Origin: Oscillospiraceae bacterium
Lineage (GTDB): Bacteria > Bacillota > Clostridia > Oscillospirales > Oscillospiraceae
Reading direction: 5' to 3'
Assembly (NCBI GenBank): GCA_031264545.1
Contig: JAISDV010000018.1
Span: forward strand, 1-16,712
DNA length: 16,712 bases
Of the stretch, positions 1-6,440 are shown piece after piece (the first letter of the stretch is position 1; each line of letters opens with the position of its first letter). A program made the translations under genes and the position numbers. The notes below the pieces were generated by a model, which saw only the letters and a list, made by a program, of their open reading frames with translations, had not been told where the DNA came from and did not search any database.

Positions 1-92
1 CGAGCTACGCGAAACAGAACGCCAATACACAGGGTCTTTGCACAGCAAGCCATTCGCGCCGCGAGTCTTCCGGCGGCTTGCCTGAGGGTCTG
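1..92. other. Left-edge sequence downstream of the P-type ATPase, no supported gene
   Basis: This stretch lies after the ATPase stop codon and runs to the window edge. It holds an imperfect inverted repeat, GCAAGCC at 45-51 with GGCTTGC at 75-81, and an inner GCCG/CGGC pairing. No U-tract follows on either strand, so I do not call an intrinsic terminator. A minus-strand ATG at 51-53 opens a frame that leaves the window, but it has no convincing SD. Confidence 0.3.
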
Positions 93-2732
93 CTATGTGC
101 GTTTCCGGGCGTACCTGCGCTGGCAGAGCTTGACCGTCTCTACGATCGGGATGACGAGGAAGGCGAGCGCGAGCGCGATGAGGTATTCCGGGAGGCTGAT
201 GTGTTCGAAGCTGAAGGCGTCGGCGAGGAAGGGGATATAGAGGACGGCGGTCGTTGTGACGAGACTCACAGCGGCGGCAAAGATCATGGCGGCGTTGGTC
301 GTCTTCAGGGAGAACAGGCTGGCGCGCTGGGAACGCATGTTGAAGCTGTGAAAAATTTCCGCCATGCTCATTGTGAGGAAGGCCATGGTGATGCCGTCAT
401 CGCTCTGCAGGCTTGCCCAGCCGCGTCCCTCCATCACGTGGCCGATGAAATAGGCGGCCAGCGTCAGAAGCGCGACGACCAGGCCCTGATAGGCGACGTC
501 AATGCCGACGCCGCCGGAGAACACGCCGTCGCTTGCGGGACGGGGCCTGCGGTTCATGATGTCCGGCTCCGCGCGCTCGAGGCCGAGGGCGAGGGCGGGG
601 AAGCAGTCCGTAACGAGATTGATCCAGAGCAGGTGGACGGGCCTGAGGATGGTGAAATTGAGCAGCGTCGCAACGAAAATGCCCAGAACCTCGCTCATAT
701 TGGAGCTAAGAAGGAACTGAATGGCTTTTCGGATATTGTCATATATTCTGCGGCCTTCCCTGACCGCGCCGACGATGGTCGCGAAGTTGTCGTCCGCAAG
801 CACCATGTCCGCGACATTTTTCGTCACATCCGTTCCGGTGATGCCCATGCCGACGCCGATGTCGGCCGACTTGATGCTGGGCGCGTCATTGACGCCGTCG
901 CCGGTCATGGCCGTGACGCAGCCGGCGTTTTTCCATGCGGTGACGATACGCACCTTATGTTCGGGCTGAACGCGGGCATAGACCGAAATGTCACGAAAGC
1001 GTTTTTCAAATTCCGCATCGCTCATCTCGGAAATCTGCGCGCCGGAGACGGCGGTGTCGCCCTCGCCCAATATACCCAGCTCTTTTGCAATCGCGCTCGC
1101 GGTGTCGATATGGTCGCCGGTTATCATGATCGGACGGATGCCGGCCGTGCGGCATTGTTCGATCGCAGCCTTGACCTCGGGGCGGACGGGATCGATCATA
1201 CCGGCCAGGCCGACGAAGCAAAGCGCTTTTTCGAGATCCTCCGGGCTGAAGCTCACCGGCTCGCCGCTGTGGGGCCTGAGCGCCGCCGCGAGCACGCGCA
1301 GGGCTTTTCCGGCCATCCGCCTGTTTTCCGCCAGGATCTCGGCCCGCGCCTCATCCGTGAGCGGACAGGCTTTTCCGTCCTTGAGATAGGTGGTACAGGC
1401 GCGGAGAACCTCGTCGGGCGCGCCCTTTGTGTACTGGACGACGCCGCTTTCCGTCTGATGGACGGTGCTCATCATTTTGCGGACGCTGTCGAAGGGGGCC
1501 TCGCCGATGCGCGGCGCGTCCAGGATCAGGTCGTATTTCATCAGGCCGAGGGATTTCGCCCAATAGACCAGGGCGTTTTCTGTCGGCTCGCCGGTCACGG
1601 TCCCGTCGGTGTCGAGCTCCGCGTCGCAGCAGAGCGCCATTGCGGTCGCAAGCAGGTCCTGATTTTCGCCGTGATATTCGACAACGGTCATTTTGTTCTG
1701 CGTCAGCGTGCCGGTCTTATCGGAACAGATGATCTGCGCGCTGCCGAGCGTTTCGACGGCTGTCAGCTTGCGGATGATGGCGTTCTTTTTGCTCATGTTG
1801 GTCACGCCGATAGAGAGGACGATCGTGACGACAGCGACAAGCCCCTCGGGTATCGCGGCGACGGCGAGGCTGACCGCGATCATAAAGCTGTCGAGGATAA
1901 CGCCGGAGGAAAAGTCGCCCGCGCGGATCAGGGCGACGGCGAAGATGACGGCGCAGATGCCGAGCACGAGGAAGGTCAGGACCTTGCTGAGCTGGGCAAG
2001 CTTTTTTTGCAGAGGCGTGAGGCCTTCCTCCGCCTTCGCCAGGGCGTCCGCGATCTTGCCCATCTCCGTATCCATTCCGGTATGGGTGATGACGGCCGCG
2101 CCGCGGCCGTAAACGACCGTACTGCCCATGTAGACCATGTTTTTCCGGTCGCCGAGGGGAATATCCCTGCTGTCCTGAAGCTTGAGGAGGTCTATGAATT
2201 TGTCGACCGGGATGCTCTCGCCGGTGAGGGCGGCTTCCTCGATCTTCATACTGTTGGACGCGATGATCCGGCCGTCCGCGGGGACGGCGTCGCCCGCTTC
2301 GAGGATCACAACGTCGCCGACAACAAGATCCTCGCTCCTGACGGCGCTGATTTTCCCGCCGCGCAGGACCTTGCTCGTCGCCGAGGCCATTTCCTGAAGC
2401 GCCTCGAGCGCCTTTTCCGCCTTACTCTCCTGATAAACGCCGAGCACCGCGTTGACGACGACGACGAAGAGAATAATGAACACATCTGCAAAGCCCTCTT
2501 GGGCGTAGGAGGAGGTAATCGCCGAAATGAGCGCGGCGGCGAGAAGGATGATGATCATCGGGTCGGCCATCTGTTTGAAGAACCGCTTGATCAGGGAATC
2601 CTTCCGGCTCTCTGCGAGCTTATTTTTGCCGTTTTCGGCAAGACGCTTTTCAGCCTCGGCTGAGGAAAGCCCCTCGCGCGCGCTTTTGACCGCGCTTAAT
2701 ACGTCGTCAATCTCGCTGGTATAGTACTTCAT
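93..2732 (-). CDS. P-type cation-transporting ATPase (SERCA/PMCA-like, Ca2+ or Mn2+ export)
   Basis: This 879-residue membrane pump probably uses ATP to export Ca2+ and/or Mn2+. The start is the ATG at 2732: a GGGAGG SD sits 7 nt upstream, and an in-frame upstream Met at 2777 lies within the terminator/leader region. Family hallmarks are all present. TGES of the actuator domain is at about 170-173, PEGL in TM4 at 295-298, the phosphorylated Asp338 in CSDKTGTLT, KGAPDE of the nucleotide domain at about 436, TGD at 538-540 and TGDGVND at 610-616. Ion-binding residues of the SERCA type are visible: Glu296 in TM4, Asn678 and Glu681 in TM5 (SSNMSEV), Asn705 and Asp709 in TM6 (NLVTD), and Glu792 near TM8. 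This favours a two-site SERCA-like rather than a PMCA-like layout. The length is normal for bacterial members. The riboswitch upstream suggests Mn2+ as a physiological substrate; the sequence alone does not separate Ca2+ from Mn2+. Confidence 0.96.
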   Translation of the reverse strand: MKYYTSEIDDVLSAVKSAREGLSSAEAEKRLAENGKNKLAESRKDSLIKRFFKQMADPMIIILLAAALISAITSSYAQEGFADVFIILFVVVVNAVLGVYQESKAEKALEALQEMASATSKVLRGGKISAVRSEDLVVGDVVILEAGDAVPADGRIIASNSMKIEEAALTGESIPVDKFIDLLKLQDSRDIPLGDRKNMVYMGSTVVYGRGAAVITHTGMDTEMGKIADALAKAEEGLTPLQKKLAQLSKVLTFLVLGICAVIFAVALIRAGDFSSGVILDSFMIAVSLAVAAIPEGLVAVVTIVLSIGVTNMSKKNAIIRKLTAVETLGSAQIICSDKTGTLTQNKMTVVEYHGENQDLLATAMALCCDAELDTDGTVTGEPTENALVYWAKSLGLMKYDLILDAPRIGEAPFDSVRKMMSTVHQTESGVVQYTKGAPDEVLRACTTYLKDGKACPLTDEARAEILAENRRMAGKALRVLAAALRPHSGEPVSFSPEDLEKALCFVGLAGMIDPVRPEVKAAIEQCRTAGIRPIMITGDHIDTASAIAKELGILGEGDTAVSGAQISEMSDAEFEKRFRDISVYARVQPEHKVRIVTAWKNAGCVTAMTGDGVNDAPSIKSADIGVGMGITGTDVTKNVADMVLADDNFATIVGAVREGRRIYDNIRKAIQFLLSSNMSEVLGIFVATLLNFTILRPVHLLWINLVTDCFPALALGLERAEPDIMNRRPRPASDGVFSGGVGIDVAYQGLVVALLTLAAYFIGHVMEGRGWASLQSDDGITMAFLTMSMAEIFHSFNMRSQRASLFSLKTTNAAMIFAAAVSLVTTTAVLYIPFLADAFSFEHISLPEYLIALALAFLVIPIVETVKLCQRRYARKRT

Positions 2733-2782
2733 GTATTTGCCTCCCGTTAATAATGGCATTCTGGCGCGGCAGCCCAAGTTAC

Positions 2783-2818
2783 AAAAAAGCTCATGGACAG
2801 GCGGCGCCTATCCATGAG
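2783..2818 (-). terminator. Intrinsic terminator, expression platform of the riboswitch
   Basis: Read on the minus strand, a 13-bp stem with one wobble pair (arms at 2806-2818 and 2790-2802), a 3-nt loop and a run of six T (2783-2788) form a textbook Rho-independent terminator. It lies between the promoter and the ATPase start, so it works as a leader attenuator. Its 5' arm begins with CTCATGGA (2811-2818), which can instead pair with TCCGTGGG (2895-2902) in the P1 helix of the aptamer. The two structures exclude each other. Confidence 0.88.
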
Positions 2819-2906
2819 TCTGGTCATTTAATACGAGCCAGGCAGGAAGCCTGCCAGGATGTTGACTCGAACCGCCTGCGGCGCTGACTACTCCCCCACG
2901 GAGGTC
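2811..2906 (-). promoter_or_regulatory. yybP-ykoY family (Mn2+-sensing) riboswitch aptamer
   Basis: The leader RNA carries the signature GGGGAGTAG (2888-2896) directly after a possible P1 strand TCCGTGGG (2895-2902). The P1 partner is CTCATGGA at 2811-2818 (8 bp with G-U pairs). Inside are a GCCG-CAGG-CGGT hairpin, a second conserved loop-like stretch TCAACATCC near 2865-2857, a GGCAGG-CTT-CCTGCC hairpin closed by CGAG/CTCG, and a 3' AGAC just before P1. This order matches my memory of the yybP-ykoY family, which binds Mn2+ and controls cation ATPases, MntP and TerC-like proteins. Because P1 uses the terminator's 5' arm, ligand binding should prevent termination (an ON switch). The second loop differs slightly from the ACATACTCG I recall, so a covariance-model check matters. 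Confidence 0.8.
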
Positions 2907-2912
2907 AAAATC

Positions 2913-2941
2913 ACCATACCACTTTTTGCGGCCACTGTCAA
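2913..2941 (-). promoter_or_regulatory. Housekeeping promoter of the riboswitch-ATPase unit
   Basis: On the minus strand, a perfect TTGACA (2936-2941), a 17-bp spacer and TATGGT (2913-2918) form a strong sigma-A-type promoter. Transcription should start near 2906, just before the aptamer. The -35 hexamer overlaps the stop codon of spoIIR (2938-2940). Confidence 0.8.
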
Positions 2942-3543
2942 GATAAAACTTGTCTGAGACGTTCGTATAATTCGATCAGGCGAAATTTGACCCGGTATTC
3001 CGTGCCCGCGAGACGGATAAGCCCGGCGCTGTCCTCAGACAGGCCGGAGAAAACGTCCGCCTCCTCTGCGGCCGTCATGCACAGCGGGGGGAAGACGACG
3101 CACCACCAGTTTTGTCCGTTCCCGTCACCGAGGATGATTTTCAGTGAAACATAGCTCCCCGGCGGGAGCGCGAAATTTCCGTAGCTTCTTGTCGGATAGT
3201 CCTCGAGACAGATTTCCGCGCGCGCGCCGTAGAATTTCCCGTTTTTGAGGAGACTCTCCCGGGCCGTCCGGCAAAGCTCGGGCAGCGCGTCGCCGATGAC
3301 CCGCTCCGCCTCGCCGGTATCCGACACGCCTTCCAGCCTCGGCGTCAGAGCGGCGAGGACGGCGTCGCGCACGGCCAGCTTTGCCGACTGGTCGCTTGGG
3401 CTGTCCGAATCGGCGACGACATGGAGCCGGATCAGCTCACCGGCCAGCCGGTTCTGCTCCGCCCTGGCAAAAAGCCCGGTACAGAGCGTTGCGCAGAGGG
3501 CGATGAGCAGTGAAAGCTCCCATATTTTAAGCTGCTGCTTCAT
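2938..3543 (-). CDS. spoIIR: Stage II sporulation protein R (SpoIIR)
   Basis: This 201-residue protein matches SpoIIR, the forespore signal that crosses to the intermembrane space and activates the SpoIIGA protease, which processes pro-sigma-E in the mother cell. An N-terminal hydrophobic segment at about residues 9-27 is the export signal. The body has the family's conserved stretches: LIRLHVVADSDSPSDQ at about 37-52, VRDAVL just after, YPTRSYGNFALPPGSY, and NWWCVVFPPLC in the C-terminal third. Length and layout are typical. The start ATG at 3543 has SD AAAGGCGG 6 nt upstream, but that SD is buried in a hairpin (3545-3581). A sigma-F-type promoter lies at 3636-3665. Its presence says that the organism belongs to an endospore-forming lineage. 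Confidence 0.95.
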   Translation of the reverse strand: MKQQLKIWELSLLIALCATLCTGLFARAEQNRLAGELIRLHVVADSDSPSDQSAKLAVRDAVLAALTPRLEGVSDTGEAERVIGDALPELCRTARESLLKNGKFYGARAEICLEDYPTRSYGNFALPPGSYVSLKIILGDGNGQNWWCVVFPPLCMTAAEEADVFSGLSEDSAGLIRLAGTEYRVKFRLIELYERLRQVLS

Positions 3544-3544
3544 A

Positions 3545-3581
3545 TAAAACCGCCTTTATGTAGTTGCTTCAGGCGGTTTTA
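3545..3581 (-). promoter_or_regulatory. 11-bp hairpin in the spoIIR leader that covers the SD
   Basis: On the minus strand, TAAAACCGCCT (3571-3581) and AGGCGGTTTTA (3545-3555) are perfect complements around a 15-nt loop, and the 3' arm ends one base before the spoIIR ATG. The 3' arm contains the SD (AGGCGG). It may block ribosome access, or it may act as a weak terminator given the TTTTAT after the G+C stem. Which one cannot be told from sequence. Confidence 0.65.
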
Positions 3582-3635
3582 CGGATTTTTGGCGCCGCGC
3601 GCCGGAATACCGCCCGGTAAAATGCCTGACACAGG

Positions 3636-3665
3636 TATTATCGGCACTTTGCGGCGGGCTTATAC
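3636..3665 (-). promoter_or_regulatory. Sigma-F-type forespore promoter of spoIIR
   Basis: On the minus strand, GTATA (3661-3665), a 15-bp spacer and GCCGATAATA (3636-3645) fit the Bacillus sigma-F pattern (GYWTA, about 15 nt, GGNRANANTW) with one mismatch in the -10. It lies between the ispE stop and spoIIR, giving a leader of about 85 nt. spoIIR is a known sigma-F target in Bacillus, so position and identity agree. Confidence 0.65.
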
Positions 3666-3686
3666 ATAGGTCCGGATAAATCAGGC

Positions 3687-4559
3687 TCAGATCAGGACGG
3701 CCGGCCGGGGCGCCGCGAGAAAGACCTCCCCGTAGTGCCGGGACAGGGCCGACTGCGCGGTTTCGGCCCTTTTCACGGAATCGAAGATCCCGAAGACGGC
3801 GGAGCCGGTTCCGGTCATGGCCGCGCCCAGCGCGCCGCAGTCGAGCAGCGCGCTTTTGATCGCGGCAATTTCACTGTGCTTCTGCGTCAGCGCGTCTTCA
3901 AAAACATTATACATCCTGTGGCTTATGCCGGCGAGGTTTCCCCGGGAGAGCGCCGCAAGCAAACCCGCGGTGTCAGGGTGGTATTTCACGGCGGTGAGGT
4001 CTATTCTGGAAAACAGCTCGGGCGTGGAGACGGAAAAGCTTGGCTTGGCGATCACGAAACGGCAATCCGGAAAAGCGGGCAGCTCGGTAAGCGCCTCGCC
4101 CCGGCCCTCGGCAAGCGCCGTTCCGCCGGCCACGCAGAAGGGAATATCGGAGCCGAGCGCGGCGCCCGTCCGCTCCAGCTCTTTTCGGGAAAAGGGCTTT
4201 CCCGTGAGCGTGTTGAGCGCCCGAAGGACAGCCGCGCCGTCGCTGGAGCCGCCGCCCATCCCGGCGCAGACCGGGATGCGCTTGTGTATCGCGATGTCCG
4301 CGCCGAGGCCGGTCTCGCCGAGCTGTGAAAAGAAGGCCCGCGCCGCCTTTACGGCTATATTGCGGTCGTCGCCCGGCAGAAAACGCAGGTCGGTCGAAAC
4401 CGTGACGCCGCCGTCCCCGCGAAGACTGACCTGCACGTCGTCGCAGAGCGTGACCGACTGCATGACCATGCGTATGTCGTGGTAGCCGTCGCCGCGCTTC
4501 GAGAGCACATCCAGGGAAATGTTGAGCTTCGCACAGGCCTTTTCGGTTATCGGGCTGAT
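3687..4559 (-). CDS. ispE: 4-diphosphocytidyl-2-C-methyl-D-erythritol kinase (IspE), non-canonical or altered start
   Basis: IspE phosphorylates CDP-ME with ATP in the MEP isoprenoid pathway. GHMP-kinase features are clear: KRGDGYHDIRMVMQSV near the N-terminus, the phosphate-binding loop PVCAGMGGGSSDGAA, GSDIPF with the likely catalytic Asp, and AMTGTGSAVFG near the C-terminus. The first canonical start codon is GTG at 4508. Starting there would remove the in-frame, conserved segment KACAKLNISLDVL, which includes the Lys of the AKxN motif. The conserved frame continues up to the apgM stop (TAA, 4605-4607) without ATG, GTG or TTG. I therefore set the start at ATC (4557-4559), which lies 9 nt after an AAAGGAG SD and gives 290 residues, a normal IspE length. 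ATA at 4550 is the alternative; a mutated start or sequencing error is also possible. The gene follows apgM closely, probably in one transcript. Confidence 0.88.
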   Translation of the reverse strand: MSPITEKACAKLNISLDVLSKRGDGYHDIRMVMQSVTLCDDVQVSLRGDGGVTVSTDLRFLPGDDRNIAVKAARAFFSQLGETGLGADIAIHKRIPVCAGMGGGSSDGAAVLRALNTLTGKPFSRKELERTGAALGSDIPFCVAGGTALAEGRGEALTELPAFPDCRFVIAKPSFSVSTPELFSRIDLTAVKYHPDTAGLLAALSRGNLAGISHRMYNVFEDALTQKHSEIAAIKSALLDCGALGAAMTGTGSAVFGIFDSVKRAETAQSALSRHYGEVFLAAPRPAVLI

Positions 4560-4604
4560 CGGGCAGCACTCCTTTGCGAGAAAATTTCCGCTTTGAGGGC
4601 CGGC

Positions 4605-5840
4605 TTATGTCAGGCCGAAGAGCGCGGGCATCAGATCGGTCCCGGCGGGCAGGAAGGGGCCCTTCAGCCCGTTTTTTTCAGAATAGGGGAGACCGGCCGG
4701 CGAAATTCCGGTACTGTCGTACAAAATATAGGGAACGGGGCTGCCGTCGTGCTGGCGGTTGCTCGTTAGGGTTTTATGGTCGCTGAGGATGAGCATACGG
4801 AAGGGCTCGCCTTTGGCTTTCAGCGCCTCGCAGAGCGGCCCGACCACGCGGCTGTCCAGCCATGCGATGGCCCGGAGCTTGCCTTTCAGGTCGCCGCAGT
4901 GCGTGCACTCGTCCGGCCCCTCAAGATGGACCGCGACGAAGTCGCGCGTGCCGAGCGCCTCAAGCGCCGCCTCGACCTTGCCCTCGTAATTGGTATCGAG
5001 CTCGCCGGTCACGCCGTCGACCGTAATAACGTCAAGGCCGGTGAGCCTTGCGATTCCGTGGCACAGGGGAACGGCCGAGATAACTGCGCCCGTTTTCCCG
5101 TACTGCCCGGTAAAGCTTGGCAGGCGCGCTTCCGTACCCCCCGCCCAGAACCATATCGCGTTTCCGGGGAGCTTTCCCGCCTGCCGGCGGGCGCGGTTGA
5201 ACGGGTGGTCCTGCAGGAGCGCATTGGCCTTGGCCATCAGCCCGGTCAGGGTCTCGGCGGCGGCGCAGCCCCGGGGCAAATTGGCGGCCACGCGCTCGCC
5301 GATATGATCGTGCGGCGGCGCGAGCGCGAGACGCCTGATATCCGCCTGCTTCTGCACCGCGATATGGCGGTAGGACTCAGTCGGATAAACGCGCATACCC
5401 GCCCGGTCGGAGAGCGCCTTGAACGCCGGGTGGGCGAACAGGTAGTCAACCAGCTCGGCGCCCTGCGTGCCGCTCAGTCCGCCCGCCGAGTGGGAGATAA
5501 TACTTTTGTGCGCGAAGGGGATGCTTGCGTCGTCCGTCAGCGTAACGTTGTTGCAGCGGTAGGCCGCGTCGCCGGGCTCGAGGGCAATTCCCTGGGCGGC
5601 AGCCTCGAGCGGCGCTCTGCCGGAATAGCAGCTATGCGGGTCACAGCCGAAGATCGACATGATGGCGGTGTCGCTTCCGGGCGGAAAGCCCTCCGGAACG
5701 GTGAGGACGCTTCCGAGTACGCCGCATGCCGCGAGCCTGTCGATATGTGGCTTTACAGCGGCCTCGAGCGGCGTTTTTCCGTCCAGCTCGGGAACGGGGT
5801 TATCCGCCATACCGTCGCCGATCACAAGAATATACTTCAT
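4605..5840 (-). CDS. apgM: Cofactor-independent phosphoglycerate mutase, ApgM type (alkaline phosphatase superfamily)
   Basis: The 411-residue protein belongs to the archaeal-type 2,3-bisphosphoglycerate-independent phosphoglycerate mutase family, a metal-dependent enzyme interconverting 3- and 2-phosphoglycerate. Bacterial relatives have also been proposed as homoserine kinases, so the substrate is not certain. The N-terminus MKYILVIGDGMAD carries the metal-binding Asp9. A nucleophile region GSDTAIMS (55-62) and YSGRAPLEAAAQGI follow. The C-terminal metal motifs VHLEGPDECTHCGD and LILSDHKT are intact. The start ATG at 5840 has SD GAAAGGA 7 nt upstream. In-frame Met codons up to 6062 lie across the promoter region and are rejected. 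ispE follows in the same frame after one TAA. Confidence 0.93.
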   Translation of the reverse strand: MKYILVIGDGMADNPVPELDGKTPLEAAVKPHIDRLAACGVLGSVLTVPEGFPPGSDTAIMSIFGCDPHSCYSGRAPLEAAAQGIALEPGDAAYRCNNVTLTDDASIPFAHKSIISHSAGGLSGTQGAELVDYLFAHPAFKALSDRAGMRVYPTESYRHIAVQKQADIRRLALAPPHDHIGERVAANLPRGCAAAETLTGLMAKANALLQDHPFNRARRQAGKLPGNAIWFWAGGTEARLPSFTGQYGKTGAVISAVPLCHGIARLTGLDVITVDGVTGELDTNYEGKVEAALEALGTRDFVAVHLEGPDECTHCGDLKGKLRAIAWLDSRVVGPLCEALKAKGEPFRMLILSDHKTLTSNRQHDGSPVPYILYDSTGISPAGLPYSEKNGLKGPFLPAGTDLMPALFGLT

Positions 5841-5922
5841 AGCGCTTTCCTTTCGTCTGTCTGATGCAGCATACATAAAAAAGACTAAGAACCAGTATAC
5901 ACAGCGGGGAATGCTGGCTCCT

Positions 5923-5950
5923 ATTATAAACGATTCCGGGGAAAAAGCAA
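5923..5950 (-). promoter_or_regulatory. Promoter of apgM-ispE
   Basis: On the minus strand, TTGCTT (5945-5950), a 16-bp spacer and a perfect TATAAT (5923-5928) form a good housekeeping promoter about 80 bp upstream of the apgM start. It is divergent from the V-ATPase operon. Confidence 0.65.
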
Positions 5951-6035
5951 AGCGGCGGAGGGAAAGATTCGCGGTCCGAAAGCCATAATGTCCATATTTA
6001 GCCGTTTTCGTCGAAACAATACCGCTCGGAAGGCG

Positions 6036-6085
6036 CAATATTCGTGTATTTTGCTCTTTCATTTTCAGGTTTCAAGTGCTAATAT
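6036..6085 (+). promoter_or_regulatory. Promoter region of the V-type ATPase operon
   Basis: An extended -10 element TG-C-TAATAT lies at 6077-6085, about 31 bp before the first GTG start. No good -35 is visible (TTTCAT at 17 bp), as is common for extended -10 promoters. An imperfect inverted repeat, GCAATAT/ATTTTGC, sits just upstream at 6036-6055 and could bind a regulator, but it is short and may be chance. Confidence 0.5.
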
Positions 6086-6116
6086 GTTTGCATTACCGCA
6101 GGAAAGAGGGATCGCC

Positions 6117-6440
6117 GTGACCTCGATGGAAACGCTGGGCAGGATCGTGGAGGCTGAGAGCGGCGCGCGCGCCGTTTTCGACGAGGCGGCCCTGCTGCAG
6201 GACGGTTTTGACACCTACGTCAGGGAGCACATCGAAGCGCTGAGAAAGCAGTATTTCGCGCGCGCGGAGCAGATGATCGCCGAGACCGCGGAGCAGGAGG
6301 CCGCCCGCGCGGACGCCGAGATCGCCGCGCTCGGCCGGAAGCTTGAAAGCGAACTTTCCGGGCTGAGGGCGCTTTATGAGAAGCGGCGCGAGACTCTGGT
6401 GGACAAGATCTTCAGGATGGCGGTGGCCGTGGATGCTTAA
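6117..6440 (+). CDS. ntpF: V/A-type ATPase peripheral stalk subunit G/H (NtpF-like)
   Basis: The 107-residue protein is a charged, Ala/Glu/Arg-rich helix, predicted to be coiled coil over most of residues 35-100, with no membrane segment. Size, composition and position as first gene fit the G/H stalk subunit (NtpF of Enterococcus), which pairs with subunit E to hold the catalytic head to subunit I. The start GTG at 6117 follows SD GGAAAGAGGG by 6 nt. ATG at 6126 is a weaker alternative. A longer frame from 5988 would include the promoter and is rejected. The stop overlaps the start of subunit C by 8 bp. Such subunits are poorly conserved, so the call rests mostly on structure type and context. 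Confidence 0.8.
   Translation: MTSMETLGRIVEAESGARAVFDEAALLQDGFDTYVREHIEALRKQYFARAEQMIAETAEQEAARADAEIAALGRKLESELSGLRALYEKRRETLVDKIFRMAVAVDA

Noticed and set aside
1..53. A minus-strand gene start at ATG 51-53 (MACCAKTLCIGVLF...)
   Set aside because: No SD at a usual distance, only 17 codons visible, and a hairpin-like repeat overlaps it.
78..2663. An 861-codon plus-strand open frame opposite the P-type ATPase
   Set aside because: It is a codon-bias shadow of a complete, highly conserved gene; its product is low-complexity, Asp/Arg/Gly-rich, and has no family motifs.
4508..4508. GTG at 4508 as the true ispE start
   Set aside because: It would delete the conserved AKLN segment, which is encoded in frame upstream, and it has no SD at a suitable distance.
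5841..6062. N-terminal extension of ApgM to 6062, including a hydrophobic stretch
   Set aside because: A strong SD lies before ATG 5840, the family starts at MKYILVIGDGMAD, and the extension overlaps the promoter at 5923-5950.
5988..6116. Longer N-terminus of the G/H stalk protein from ATG 5988
   Set aside because: It spans the extended -10 promoter region, and a good SD precedes GTG 6117.
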